64,000 nucleotides of DNA from Coprinus comatus. Its lineage: Eukaryota > Basidiomycota > Agaricomycetes > Agaricales > Agaricaceae. The notes beneath the pieces were generated by a model, which saw nothing but the letters and a program-made list of their open reading frames with translations, did no database searches and was not told the origin of the DNA. The position numbers and the translations under genes were made by a program. The DNA is taken from assembly GCA_034638255.1 (NCBI GenBank), contig JAWPGT010000009.1, positions 62,001-126,000 of the forward strand. The letters run 5' to 3'. Below, in pieces: positions 1 through 10,675 of this stretch (position 1 is the first letter of the stretch; each line of letters opens with the position of its first letter).

Positions 1-802
1 AACTGAGACCTGAGGGGGTTATTGGTAAGAGCCTGCGCAGTGTAGACCTTCCGAAGTAATTACAAACCCACATTGTCCCGCCGGAAAAAAATTTAAACCT
101 TGATCAACACAATGTATCGTATTGTTCACAATTTATAACACACCCACCACATCTTACAGTAGTATATCTATCATGTTTTAAGTACTATAGTCATCAAAAG
201 CATAAATATGATAGCCGATTCGGAGCCGAAACTTTTGTGCATAGTATATGTATATTGTGGTATATAGTACGAAACAGATATGCAGATATATTGTCTACTA
301 ATCTTTGATGAGGGGGAGGTGGTAGTAAAGACATAGGCTGGATGATGATCGGATGGGGATGAAATGATATCGATATCTAAAAAGGATTGGACTAGAATTT
401 GATGTGTGATATTTCACGGGTAACCGGTAGAGGAAGGTATGTGCTGTTTATAAAACCAGTACATTAAAAGCGGAGATTCTAAGAGAGTTGAGTATATCCG
501 TTTTTAAGTTTAATTCTTAAGTAAACCCATATAAACTGATGTAGAGATCTGAAAAGGTGTGAAAGCGGAAAGATAAGTATGAAACCCGAAAGGTTGAAAA
601 GCATCAGAAAGAAGAGTGGTATAAGAAAAGGATTACAATAAATGAAAAAGGGAAACAACAGAGGCAAAAAAAAAAAACGAATAACAATAACAAATAAATT
701 AACACACTTGAAGAAAACCATTAACATGGGTGAATTGGTGAACGAAAAACCTGGAAAAAAAATTATTTTCAAAGAAACAAAATGCAGAAGTGCAATGAGA
801 AA
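1..802. other. Gene-free left edge, AT-rich
   Basis: No coding region is convincing here. The one longer open frame (minus strand, near 479-772) is a Phe/Leu-rich read-through of an A-rich stretch and has no family resemblance. The right part (about 590-780) is low-complexity A-rich sequence and probably carries the 3' UTR of the minus-strand gene that ends at 803. Confidence 0.5.
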
Positions 803-3610
803 TTAGCGCCTATAACCAAATCCACTTCGAACAGTATCAAAGCTCTCCTTCTCAATCTCCAAGAAACTTTCAGCATGAGAATTAGCTCTGACAAGTGTCC
901 CAATAGCACCGCCAATACATTTCTTCATAGGAGATCGAGATCTTGATGTAACCAAGTTGTCCGCATCATCGTCATCGATATCCAAGAAGGATGGTTTCCT
1001 TAACAAAGATTGCCTGCTAGGTTTCTTGGTTGCTTGTTTGTGTCTCAAGCTTGAAGGAGGCGGTCCACGATATGGATGACTTAGAGGTGGTTGAGGTTGA
1101 GCAGGCGGTTGGTATTGTGCATGGTTGGAGTGAGCAAAGTCAACCTCAACTTTCGTGTTTTCTCTACAGGCATTTGAGTAAATGTACTCATCAGGAGCGG
1201 CTTCTGTAATAACTTGAGCTTTCTGTCGAGGTCGTGGTGGTGGAGGGAGACTTCTCTGTATCGCCATTGGTTGAGAGTCATCTGTCCGTTTCTTCCGAGC
1301 TGGCTTTTGTGATGAGACGGAATTGGTATCGCCTTCAATAGTGCCGTTAGTGGTACTATAGGTACCGTCCCATCCTTCGGGTTCATGTATGGTAGACATG
1401 GACATCATAACCGAGGGGTTAATCCCAGACGCCGTCGAGGGACGATGGGAAGGGCGAGGGGACATTGTAATCTGTTTGGAGGCCAAGGACATAGATCGGG
1501 ATAATGTTGGGCTAGGTGGAACTTCTGTTGTACCTATAACCGAACTAGGTGTTTGAGGTGATTGTGCATGTTCCGACATCCATGACGAGAAAAGACTAGG
1601 TGGCACGATCTCACTATCCCGATCTGATAGCAATGTTGATGCTGCGGATATTACTCGCTGTCTTATCCTGGGAGGCGAGACGGGGGGCGGTGTGATGGGA
1701 ATAGAACCGTCGATAATTCCAGCTTCAACCCGGGCAAGCTCTTCAGGGGACATAATACGTTGCGGAGTCCAGTCTGATTGGATCGACTGGACCGGACTCT
1801 GGGGAACGTTCTGAATATCGGGGTTCTCGTCCCAGAAAGAACCTGATGCCGACATATGAGTTGGCCAAGGTTTATGTGAGGACCCAAAAAATATATCCTG
1901 GTCAGATCGTAGACTGAATAGGGAACGGCTATCATCCTCAGTTGGTAGAATACCCGTGGATGTCGACGGTCTACGTGAACTGGACCCAGAGAAAACGCGC
2001 TTTCGAGCAGACACCGAAGTATGGCTCGTTGTACTTCCACGTTTCAATTCGACGGAAGTAGGGTTCTCGGTGACCTGCGGGGGCCCAGGAGTATTAGTGG
2101 ATGTCGTGTGACCATGCCGGAAACTTAGCGGTAGCGGAGGAAGCCCAAGACGATGATAGGAGCGTTGTTTTCGAGGTGTTTTTTCCACTTGAGATGTGCC
2201 TTCGGATATAGTTGCTTGTATCGGCAACGGAGGTGGTCGCTTCGTAAGAGAGGAATGAGAAAGTACCTTTTTTAGAGAACGAGGGGAGTGGTGTGATTTT
2301 GAATGCGAGGAAGCACTATTTGTACCTTCCACATTTGAATTAAAATCATCCAGCGGCATATCCAGACAGCCCTTCTTTTCTCTTTTTTTGAGACCTTCGT
2401 GATATCCATAAACAATATCCATAGCGTATGAGCTGGAAGACGCAAAAGAAAGGCTCGAAGATACAGGGCTCCCACAAGCGGGTAAGATATCTACTTCAGC
2501 AACAAAGGTAGGCTCTTGGGGCAGGGAAGGAGGAGCAGGCAGCTTGGCTGCAGGGGGGGCACTTGGTGGAAGACCCAAACGTTGTTTAGATGTCTGGCGA
2601 ACAACGCTTCTAGGCAGCTGTCCGGGGTATAAATGGGCTGTAGTCGTGATATTCTTGTTGGCTGAGGATGGGTGCCCTGTAGAGGAAGGACGCCCCGCGG
2701 ACGAAGAAGGTTGATTTGCAGAGGAAGGTCGACTGTGAGGAATGGAGGGGGACCTACTACCAAGGGAAACATGGGGAAGCCTCGAGTTTGGCCGTTCTTC
2801 CTGAAGAAATGGCGGACGGGGGGAAGAACTTTCTGTCATGCCTCTGGAACGGGTTGGCGGACGAGAATTGGGTTGACTGTGACTCTGTGAGATTAACGGC
2901 GGTGATGGGAAGGGCAAGACTGAAGAGGAAACAATATGATCCTTATTTCCGGATAAATTGGACATGGACCTGCTGGTATAAACACAATGAGTGCTGGACT
3001 GTACAAAAAGTAAGTTGCCTTACGAGGTCGTTAGCGTTTGGGCATTGGTGGTTGCATTATTGGCCTTTCGAGACAATTTTTCTTGATTGCTTGAGTGAGA
3101 ATTAGAGGAGGAAGAGGAGTAGGAGCCCCGAAGCAGACGAGAGGCCTTGTCCTGTTTCTGAGAGACATCGAGGAAGGAATTGGACGAGTGGTCAGAAAGA
3201 CGCTGGGCATCCGATGGTTGAACCTGTAGAATACGACGACCAGCAAAAGGGTCCGTGTCAGAGAGGGTCAGCAACGATTGATGCCGAGAGTCCCGGGGGG
3301 CATCCAGTGGAGTGACAGGGGGTAAAGAGTCTGCTGGAGAGAGCGGGATAAAATCCTGCCTTGCTCTGTAGTCGGGGTGGTATTTCTTTGAGTGGGAGGG
3401 ATAGGAACGAAGGGAGGGTGGTGGGTCTTCAATAGTGAGTGTTGGGTGTTTCTTGCTGGACTTGAGGCCAATGACAGATGCAAAGGAGGGAAAGTTGCGT
3501 CCTGAAGTAGACTTTTCTGCAACATACTGCCTACGCAGGTCTTTGTTTGAAGGCTTGGAGAGAGACCACCAGCTACGTGAGGACTGGTCAGTGGGATAGG
3601 GTGAGGACAT
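803..3610 (-). CDS. Ser/Pro-rich conserved basidiomycete protein, unknown function
   Basis: The gene has two exons, 3610..3024 and 2969..803. The 54-nt intron has a GTAAGG donor and a CAG acceptor, and the frame continues across it. I chose the Met at 3610, which begins MSSPYPTDQ, because the residues upstream of it look like untranslated leader. The product is about 917 residues. It is very rich in Ser, Pro and basic residues and has no signal peptide or membrane segment. It contains several polyproline stretches of SH3 or WW-ligand type and many Ser-Pro sites. A short acidic stretch follows a Lys-rich patch near the C-terminus. The pattern suggests a disordered, phosphorylated scaffold or regulator. 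I recognise it only as a conserved fungal hypothetical protein, so no function is assigned. Confidence 0.75.
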
Positions 3611-3976
3611 GAATGAGCAGAGGAGAAAAGAGTGGGGGACGAGATATCCCAAAGGAGACAGAAATGGCACATGAGAACTAATCAAATCGTTCCTTGCTTT
3701 ACGAAATAGTTGCATCTCCTCATTAATTTTACCATTAATTTCCATCCATCACTCTCCTTCATTTCGCCCATCACTGTCCCAGTCTGCAGATCCCCACACA
3801 CTGCCCAGACTCACTCACAGTCAGGTGGCAGCTGGTGGCAGATACACCCGTTGGCAATCCCACGCAATCCTTCCTCCAGGACCAATTTGATCCACTCCAC
3901 TTGATTCTATTTCACCCGCTTATGTTGCCAGGCAGTTCGTATCCATTAAGTAATATTTCAAACAAGTCAGCTGTTC
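3611..3976. other. Intergenic, probable promoter of the Ser/Pro-rich gene
   Basis: This is 366 bp between two minus-strand genes. It is rich in C and T on the plus strand and holds no supported gene. The short plus-strand open frames here are the reverse of leader or tail sequence. Confidence 0.5.
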
Positions 3977-4906
3977 TTATCCAATCGCTGCCCACACGTC
4001 CTCCGTATCCCGGTTCCGTCCACCACCCCGAGACATATCATCACCCTCAGACCGCCCATTCGCTTCTATGTCAAACACAACTGCATTGCGCACTAATGGG
4101 CGGCTCAGTTCGTCATCCTCGTCACTATCCATCTCAAGTTCCATCCCAAAACCAGCTCGACGGGCAGCGTTGATATCAATAGGCTTGGGTCGCGAAAAGA
4201 TCGATTGCCCTGATCTAAGGGATGTATATATCAGTATCCAAGCTCGGCAGTTTCATAACAAGTAGTACTTACTGTCGCATAACTGCGGCAAGTCTCCCAA
4301 ACTGCAGCACATTTCGCGCAACCAGCAGCAAGGTGTCAAATACTTCCTCTTCCTTGCTACCTGCACCACACTCGGCAAAAGCCAGTACCAGCAGTGTCAG
4401 TGCACAGAAAGCAGTCAAGATAACGTCCATAACATTGAACGGTGATTTCCAGAATTGCTGCAGGCCAGATTAAGCACATTTATGAATGGCCAAGTCTAGC
4501 ACTTACCCTGCCTAGCGCTACGAATCGCACTCCAACTTCTATAATCATAGCTGCGTTAATGATGATTTCCAGGATATAGAATGCGAGCCCAGGACATCCA
4601 TCCGTCAGACTGAGTACGACTGTCGTCACTGAAAGCGCAGCCATTGCGAGATATAGAAATATATAAGTTCTTGAATGGACAAAGCGGTTTGCTAGCCCTC
4701 TAGCAATTTCCTCCCGAGTAAGTGCATAGATAGACCTTGTGGCTCTGGTATGCGCATACACAGTTAGCATAGCATGATATGTCTTCTAGAAATACACATT
4801 TGACATACACGGGTTGACCATTTCCAGGTGACCCTTCCGCGCCAGAGTTCAGGGGGTATGTTGTCTCGTCGTCGAGATTATGTGAGTATTGAGTAGCCTG
4901 AGCCAT
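3977..4906 (-). CDS. Voltage-sensor-like four-helix membrane protein (ion transport domain without pore)
   Basis: Four exons join cleanly. Exon 1 begins MAQATQYSH at 4906. The introns have GTATGT, GTAAGT and GTAAGT donors, and the stop is TAA at 3977..3979. The product is about 240 residues. Four hydrophobic segments follow a short polar N-terminus. The second contains an ExxxRF-ALG motif and the third contains FNVMDVI, which is how S2 and S3 of the cation-channel superfamily (Pfam Ion_trans) look. The fourth segment carries spaced arginines (RNVLQFGRLAAVMRQ) like an S4 sensor. No pore loop or S5-S6 pair follows; instead there is a basic then acidic cytosolic tail. It is probably a voltage-sensor-only protein of unknown transport activity. 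It lacks the usual Hv1 S4 signature, so I do not call it a proton channel. Confidence 0.75.
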
Positions 4907-4965
4907 GGCGTACTCTCCGCATTCGTTTCATGTTAACCTTGCTGTCCAGAGAGATATCCCATATG

Positions 4966-4973
4966 TCACGTGA
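4966..4973. promoter_or_regulatory. TCACGTGA palindromic E-box in divergent promoter
   Basis: A perfect 8-bp palindrome lies in the 195-bp space between the divergent voltage-sensor gene and CWC25. CACGTG cores are bound by bHLH factors such as Cbf1 in fungi. The same 8-mer recurs at 49773 in another divergent promoter of this window. Confidence 0.4.
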
Positions 4974-5101
4974 TCGATATCCAGTATTAGCAAACACGCA
5001 GCCAAATACCAGTCATCGCCTTTTGTTCCTTGCAGTCATCCCCAGACCAAACGGCCGCCACTTTTTTTTTTCCTACTTCTGAAGATATCTAACTTGCAAA
5101 A

Positions 5102-6576
5102 ATGGGTGGCGGAGACTTGAATATGAAAAAGTCCTGGCATCCGCTCCTGTTGAAGAATCAGGAGCGGGTCTGGCTTGAGGAGAAGAAAGCGGTATGTCAG
5201 TATGCTCTTCTGTACGTACAACTCACTGACGCTAGTCTTTAGCTAGAAGAGAAAAAGAAACTCGATCAACTGCGCAAAGAGAAAGAAGAGGAACGCCAGC
5301 TGCAAGAACTACAACGACTACAGGAAGAACAAACTGGAAAAAAGCGGCAGGATAAATTAGAATGGATGTATGCAACACCTGCGACGGGGAGTAGTCAGAA
5401 TCCCAATGACCTCGAAGATTATCTTTTGGGCAAGAAAAGAGTTGATAAGGCATTGACGGCTGATGATGCTGCAAGGGTATGTTTCCCTGCTTCTTTTATT
5501 GGTCGAATGTCTAACACCTCGTTTATTAGCTGGGTGCATCTCATAAGAACTTTATTGCGGTGCAAAATGCCAACACTGCTCGTGACATCTCCGCGAAGAT
5601 TAGAGAGGATCCACTACTAGCAATCAAGCAACAAGAGCAGGCTGCTTACCAGGCATTGATGTCCAATCCATTGCGGCTGAGGGAAATGCAAGAAAGGAAT
5701 GGTATCATCCCCAAGAAGGATAAAAAGAAGGAAAAGGAAGAGCGGAAACGGCTGAAGGCAGAGCGAAGGGCTCGGCGGGAACGAAGGTCACAGTCATATG
5801 AACGGAGTCCACGCGATCGGCGACGGTCACATAGTCCATATGAGAGGCGACGGTCACCAAGTCCTTACCGAAGACGACACTCTCCATACTCAGATACGGA
5901 CCGTCGTGAACGTCGATCAAGGAGCCGCGATGACCACCGTTCACCCCGCCGGCGTGAGTATAGTAGGGATCATCACTCCAGACGATACAGCCCTGGCCCA
6001 CGCCACAAACATGATAACCAAAGCCTAGTGCACGAAAGAACCTCCAAATACAGTCGACACCAAGACAGAAGTCCCCCACGACCTTCTGAGAATGGTCGAC
6101 AGAGAGATAGAAGCCCCCCGCGAAACTCTGAAAATGGTCGACGCAGAGACAGAAGCCCCCTACCCGAAAATGGAAAACGCTCGCGAAGCTCCAGCCCTCA
6201 TTACGGTGTTCGCGAGCCACCTCCAAAGCGATACCGCTCGGACCAACCTCCTCCACTTCGTTCCCAACCTCTCCAAATGCCTGGTCCCGCAGACGCAGAA
6301 TCAAATGCCAAGAAACTTGCTGAAGAACGTGCTGCTCGCCTTGCTGCTATGACCGCCAACGCTTCCCATGTTCAGGATGAGCGTCAAAAGCGCTTAGCTT
6401 TGTTGCTAGAGAAGGAGAAGGCAGATTTGCAAAGAGAAGAAGAAGAGCGTGCTAAAGCAGCTAAGTCGGGAGGTGTGGGCGGCTTCATGAGCGCGGATTA
6501 CAAAAAGGTTTACGGTGGTGAGGGAGGTTTGGAGGATCGTATTAAAAGGTCCCGCAACACATTGGTCATTGACTAG
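5102..6576 (+). CDS. CWC25: Pre-mRNA-splicing factor CWC25
   Basis: Three exons (5102..5191, 5243..5476, 5530..6576) give 456 residues. The first residues, [14 protein letters not shown], are the hallmark of Cwc25, a spliceosome protein that enters after Prp2 action and is needed for the first transesterification step. A coiled-coil Glu/Lys/Gln region follows at about 28-65. Then comes the conserved central block with LEWMYATP and the [13 protein letters not shown] region. The middle (about 160-330) is an Arg/Ser-rich domain that includes three near-tandem copies of a peptide like [13 protein letters not shown]. The C-terminus is a second charged helix. Yeast Cwc25 is much shorter; the RS-like expansion is typical of filamentous fungi and animals (CWC25/CCDC49). 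It shares a short divergent promoter with the upstream gene. Confidence 0.93.
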
Positions 6577-6800
6577 TGCGTACATATGAATATCTTTTCT
6601 CCTTGTACTTTTAGCATATATTATGGATTTGCTATCGTTTGTATCACACAGAACTACAGATAATAATATTTCCTTTTCGTTTTTGCAAGATCCACCAAAA
6701 CACTACATGCCCACCCTCACGTGGATGCTCAACATGATATTTAACGTTCAACACATTTCAACACCATACTCTCTCTTCCTGACACCTTTGCATCTCATCA

Positions 6801-8757
6801 ATGCCTCCACGTCGTGCACCATCCACTCGCTCTATCACCCCTCGCGCACCAAGCCCCGTTGTCGAAGAGGAAGAAGTATACTTTTCTGTTTTCAATGCAA
6901 CATTTGTGCTTGACAATTACATAGACGCCATTTTTTGATTCTGTCGACGAACTTCAACAACATGTATGCTGTTCAATGTTGAACAGGATAACTCTTTATA
7001 AATTCACATACTCTGGGACAGGGAATTAACGTTCAAGATATCTTGAAACTCAAAGTGAGGTTTTACATGAATGCACATCTCAATATAGACATGGGCACTA
7101 ATGTAGCTTCTAGGCGGCAGCTATCAACACAGTATCAGGTGTAAATATGACAACCAGGCGACAACTTCTGAAACTCAAGGTTGTCAGAGCGCATATATAC
7201 ACAGATTACTTATTCTAACACCACTAAGGGCATGTCGGAAGCTAAGGTAGAGAAAATTAAGGTTGTTATAATCTCCGCATGCTCTAAGAAACTTGAATGG
7301 CACTCATATCATTTGAAGGAAGCTGCACACAAGATTTTGGTGGGTTCGTGTAGTTGCCTATCAAGTGGTGCTTATACACTACTTTTTCTATCAAGGGGTC
7401 CTCGTTTGCAACTGGAATCGAGATACAGGAACGACGAAAACGAGTAAATATCATCAGCACTGGCAGCAAGTCAGTTGATGCAATTCTTGGTGGTAGGCCT
7501 TCATTACCGTGATTCTATCTATGTCATGGACTCTACTTGTTTTCGTTATGATAAGGAGGTTTGATGTCCCAATCTATATCTGAAGGTAAATTCGTCCTTG
7601 AATCGGGGATTTATAGAAATCAACATTTAGGTGAAAAGTTTATGGAGAATTCCGGACTGGGAAAACACAATTGGCGCATACAATGAGTGTTATGGCTCAA
7701 TTGCCGCCTGAACTTGGTGGTGCTTCAGGAAAGGCAGGTTCCACTTTATCACTTAACCAGTAACCTTTCGTATTAACTTTGGTTTTACAGGTCGCATATA
7801 TTGATACAGAAGGCAGGTTTGCGTCTCTATTACATTGGATGACAACTCACCATCAACATAGGAACTTTTCGTCCCGACCGCATCAGGGCAATTGCCGATA
7901 GATTCGGCGTCGATGGTGCAATGGCTCTTGAGAACATCCTCTACGGTATGTAAACGTCACCTTTGACTTGAAATTTTGAACTAATAATGACGTCAAAGCT
8001 CGAGCTTTCAATAGCGAACATCAAGTTTGTTGGCTCCCTATTTTCTCCTTTCTTTGTGCTAACATTATCTCGTAGATGGAGCTCATTAACGAGTGTTCTT
8101 TACGCTTTGCAGAGGATAAGGATTATAGGCTCTTGGTGAGTCTTTCACGAATTGTATCTTTACCCATTCCTCATACAGTGTAGATCGTGGATAGTATCAT
8201 GGCCCTGTTCCGAGTTGACTACTCTGGTCGTGGGGAGCTCAGTGAACGTCAACAGAAGGTGAGTTAACTTGATCTACCTTATAAGTTATATGTGAAACCT
8301 TCATATTCCCTAGCTTGCTCAGGTTACTCAACTAGTATAATGAACATCCGGAAGTAATATCTAACATTTATCCTCAGATGTTATCCAAGTTAACAAAACT
8401 CTCAGAGGAGTTTAACGTGAAAGTACCACTATTTTCTTTGACAAGCTTTCTGACGTTTCTATAGATTGCGATTCTTCTAACTAACCAAGTGCAATGTAGG
8501 GTTCCAGTTTCCCTATGTATGATTCCTATACAATGCATTGACATATCTTAGCGGATCCTGGTGCTACTATGACTTTTGTTGCTGGAGGTGCTCTTAAACC
8601 CATCGGAGGACATATCTTATCACATGCTTCAGCCACACGTTTGTATTTGCGCAAAGGTCGGGCCGAAGAACGTGTTGCCAAATTGGTTGATAGTCCTGAT
8701 AGGCCGGAAAGTGAGGCATCATACAAACTTGACGAAGGGGGTTGGACTGATGTCTAG
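6801..8757 (+). CDS. DMC1: Meiotic recombinase DMC1 (RecA/Rad51 family)
   Basis: Eighteen exons join to 346 residues, the normal DMC1 length. DMC1 forms filaments on ssDNA at meiotic double-strand breaks and pairs homologues. The N-terminal helix-hairpin region reads [16 protein letters not shown] and is followed by [22 protein letters not shown]. The Walker A motif is GEFRTGKT (about 135-142) and the Walker B is [10 protein letters not shown] (about 226-235). The DNA-binding loop region reads [15 protein letters not shown], and the C-terminus has the usual [13 protein letters not shown]. The VxMTTRR and DPGATMTF wording fits DMC1 rather than RAD51. Exons are very small; one (8314..8322, Leu-Ala-Gln) is only 9 nt. 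Introns after 7733 and 7812 begin with GC. ATG at 6801 starts [11 protein letters not shown]. Confidence 0.95.
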
Positions 8758-9160
8758 ATGCTCCAAACCATCCGTGCTGGGTTCATTTCATCATAACGGC
8801 CGCAATACTAAAATGTTCTGTCTCTGTCTCTTCATAGTGCTGTATCCAATTGCTTGTGAACGTCCAAAATATGATCATCATTTATGCAATGTAGCTTCGC
8901 GTGGTATACCGACACATGCCATGCCACAAAACTTCTGAAAGTACCTTATGGGGACTATGCACGAATTGCTGATCACATCAGCGGACTTAACTGCGTTAAA
9001 CGTTCCTCATAAGCAATGTGGTTCTGAGCTCGTTCCATGTGCTTCGTTGAAAGTTCATCAATCATTGCCGATCTGCTGCCTTCATCCGTGCGTAGTATAA
9101 GATCGGCTAACCATGCTTCTTTCCCTACTAGGTCACTATTCTTAACATCTCCCTCACAAG
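8758..9160. other. Intergenic between DMC1 and the RNase T2 gene
   Basis: About 400 bp hold the DMC1 3' end and the promoter of the secreted RNase. The open frame that overlaps 8576-8938 is a shadow of the last DMC1 exon plus its UTR. I see no independent gene. Confidence 0.5.
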
Positions 9161-10360
9161 ATGATTCGTTCAGTGTCGTTACTTGCTCTTGCTATCTCTG
9201 GTACTCTCGCATCTCGGTCATTGAGTACTTATCCTAGCATATCTGCATGTACTCAAGAACCCGCCTTCTTCTCTTGCGAAAATGCGACAGCCATTACGAA
9301 TACCTGTTGCTCGCCCACTCCAGGTGGACTTGTGTTGCAAACTCAATTTTGGAGCACTTGGACGGGTTTGGAACGGAAAGGTCAAAAGTTACCAAAAGGA
9401 AGTTGGACTATTCATGGCCTCTGGCCGGACAACTGTGACGGGTATGCATTTTTGACATTGCAATCTCTTTATTCGAATTTCAAACTTCATTTTAACCTCA
9501 GGTCGTATGAGCAATACTGCGATTTATCAAGACAATATGACAGAGATCCTTCACCACCTATTCTACCGGACGGCACAGTTGTACCTAAATACAAAGGTCC
9601 TGGAATGGATACCTTTTTGAGGAAATTCGGGAGAAGAAAACTACTTGATTATAGTGAATTTCAACTAATATATTTCCCCGACAATTCACTTAATATATGG
9701 AACTAACAGTGAACACCTACTGGATCAATCAAGCAGCTCCGAATGCTGAACTTTGGGCCCATGAGGTAAGTTGAATTGTCCCTTGTTTTCGTTTGAATAT
9801 CCTCTCAGATTTTTATAGTTTGCCAAGCATGCGACTTGCACTTCTACCTTTGATGTTGCATGTTATGGTAGTTCTTACACACAACATGCTGAAGTCGTCG
9901 ACTACTTTGATGCTACAGTCAGGGCCTTCCAGCTTTATCCTACCTTCAAACTACTTGCTGCGTAAGTTTTTCCACCCATAAATTACTCTCGGTTTTCAAG
10001 GCTCATCATCATTCTTTGATTCAGAGGAGGCGTGGTACCTTCCAACACGACTACATATAGAATCGAACAGCTCGAGAGTATTGTAAAATCTCAAACTGGT
10101 GCTGTTCCTTACTTTGGATGTAGGAATAATGGAACAGTACTTTCAGAGGTTTGGTATTTCAGTCACGTCTATGGAACTGTGAGTTGTGTTTATGATTAAG
10201 TTCCGGATTCAAGAGATTGAATACTAACTCATTGATCCGTTTTCTTTAGGAACAATTTGGCACTTATAAGTCACTTGATGCTACACTTCGTTCCAATTGT
10301 AAGGGTGATATCACTTATCCTGAACGTTCATCCTATGTGGAACAGGAGGTGGATAATTGA
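9161..10360 (+). CDS. Secreted ribonuclease T2
   Basis: Exons start at 9161, 9502 and 9710, with further exons to the TGA at 10358..10360. The product is about 300 residues. A signal peptide (MIRSVSLLALAISGTLAS) indicates secretion or vacuolar delivery. Both catalytic segments of the RNase T2 family are present: CAS1 WTIHGLWPDN near residue 80 and CAS2 ELWAHEFAKHATC near residue 160. These supply the two catalytic histidines, the Glu and the Lys. Numerous cysteines, including an early CC pair, match the disulfide pattern of fungal T2 enzymes. The enzyme cleaves ssRNA through a 2',3'-cyclic phosphate and is usually a nutrient-scavenging or stress RNase. Nothing appears truncated, so it should be active. 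Confidence 0.92.
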
Positions 10361-10675
10361 TAGAGTAGTATTAAAATTTTGCTCAATACCCTTGTTGGAT
10401 GCTGTATTTTTTCTGGTTTAATTTAATTTAATTTTGATTATACGGTTGTACCTTCATATCCTGTTCATATCTCCTTCATAAGGCCAGTCAACGCGAACGA
10501 AGAAAATCCACGTGACATTACGCGTGGAGAAGGACGCGATCTAGAGGACGTGAGAATAAGTCAGGCCCCCTGGTTGATCTATGTGCTAAAGTTGGATCCG
10601 TGGTTTTGGGAGAGCTGTCTCCAGAACGTCCGCCGCCACACACACGCGCACTCTAGCGCACTCTCTTATATATTA
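10361..10675. promoter_or_regulatory. Intergenic, promoter of the sirtuin gene
   Basis: About 315 bp between same-strand genes. It holds a CACGTG box near 10507, a nearby ACGCGT (MluI-box-like) element near 10519 and a TATATATTAAT stretch just before the ATG. ACGCGT motifs are bound by MBF (G1/S) in fungi, which would fit an S-phase chromatin gene; this is inference. Confidence 0.35.

Noticed and set aside
479..772. 97-codon minus-strand frame rich in Phe and Leu
   Set aside because: It is the complement of an A-rich low-complexity stretch, with no family match and no splice context.
5705..6304. 199-codon minus-strand frame opposite CWC25
   Set aside because: It is the antisense shadow of the Arg/Ser-rich repeats of CWC25; its composition follows from the sense codons.
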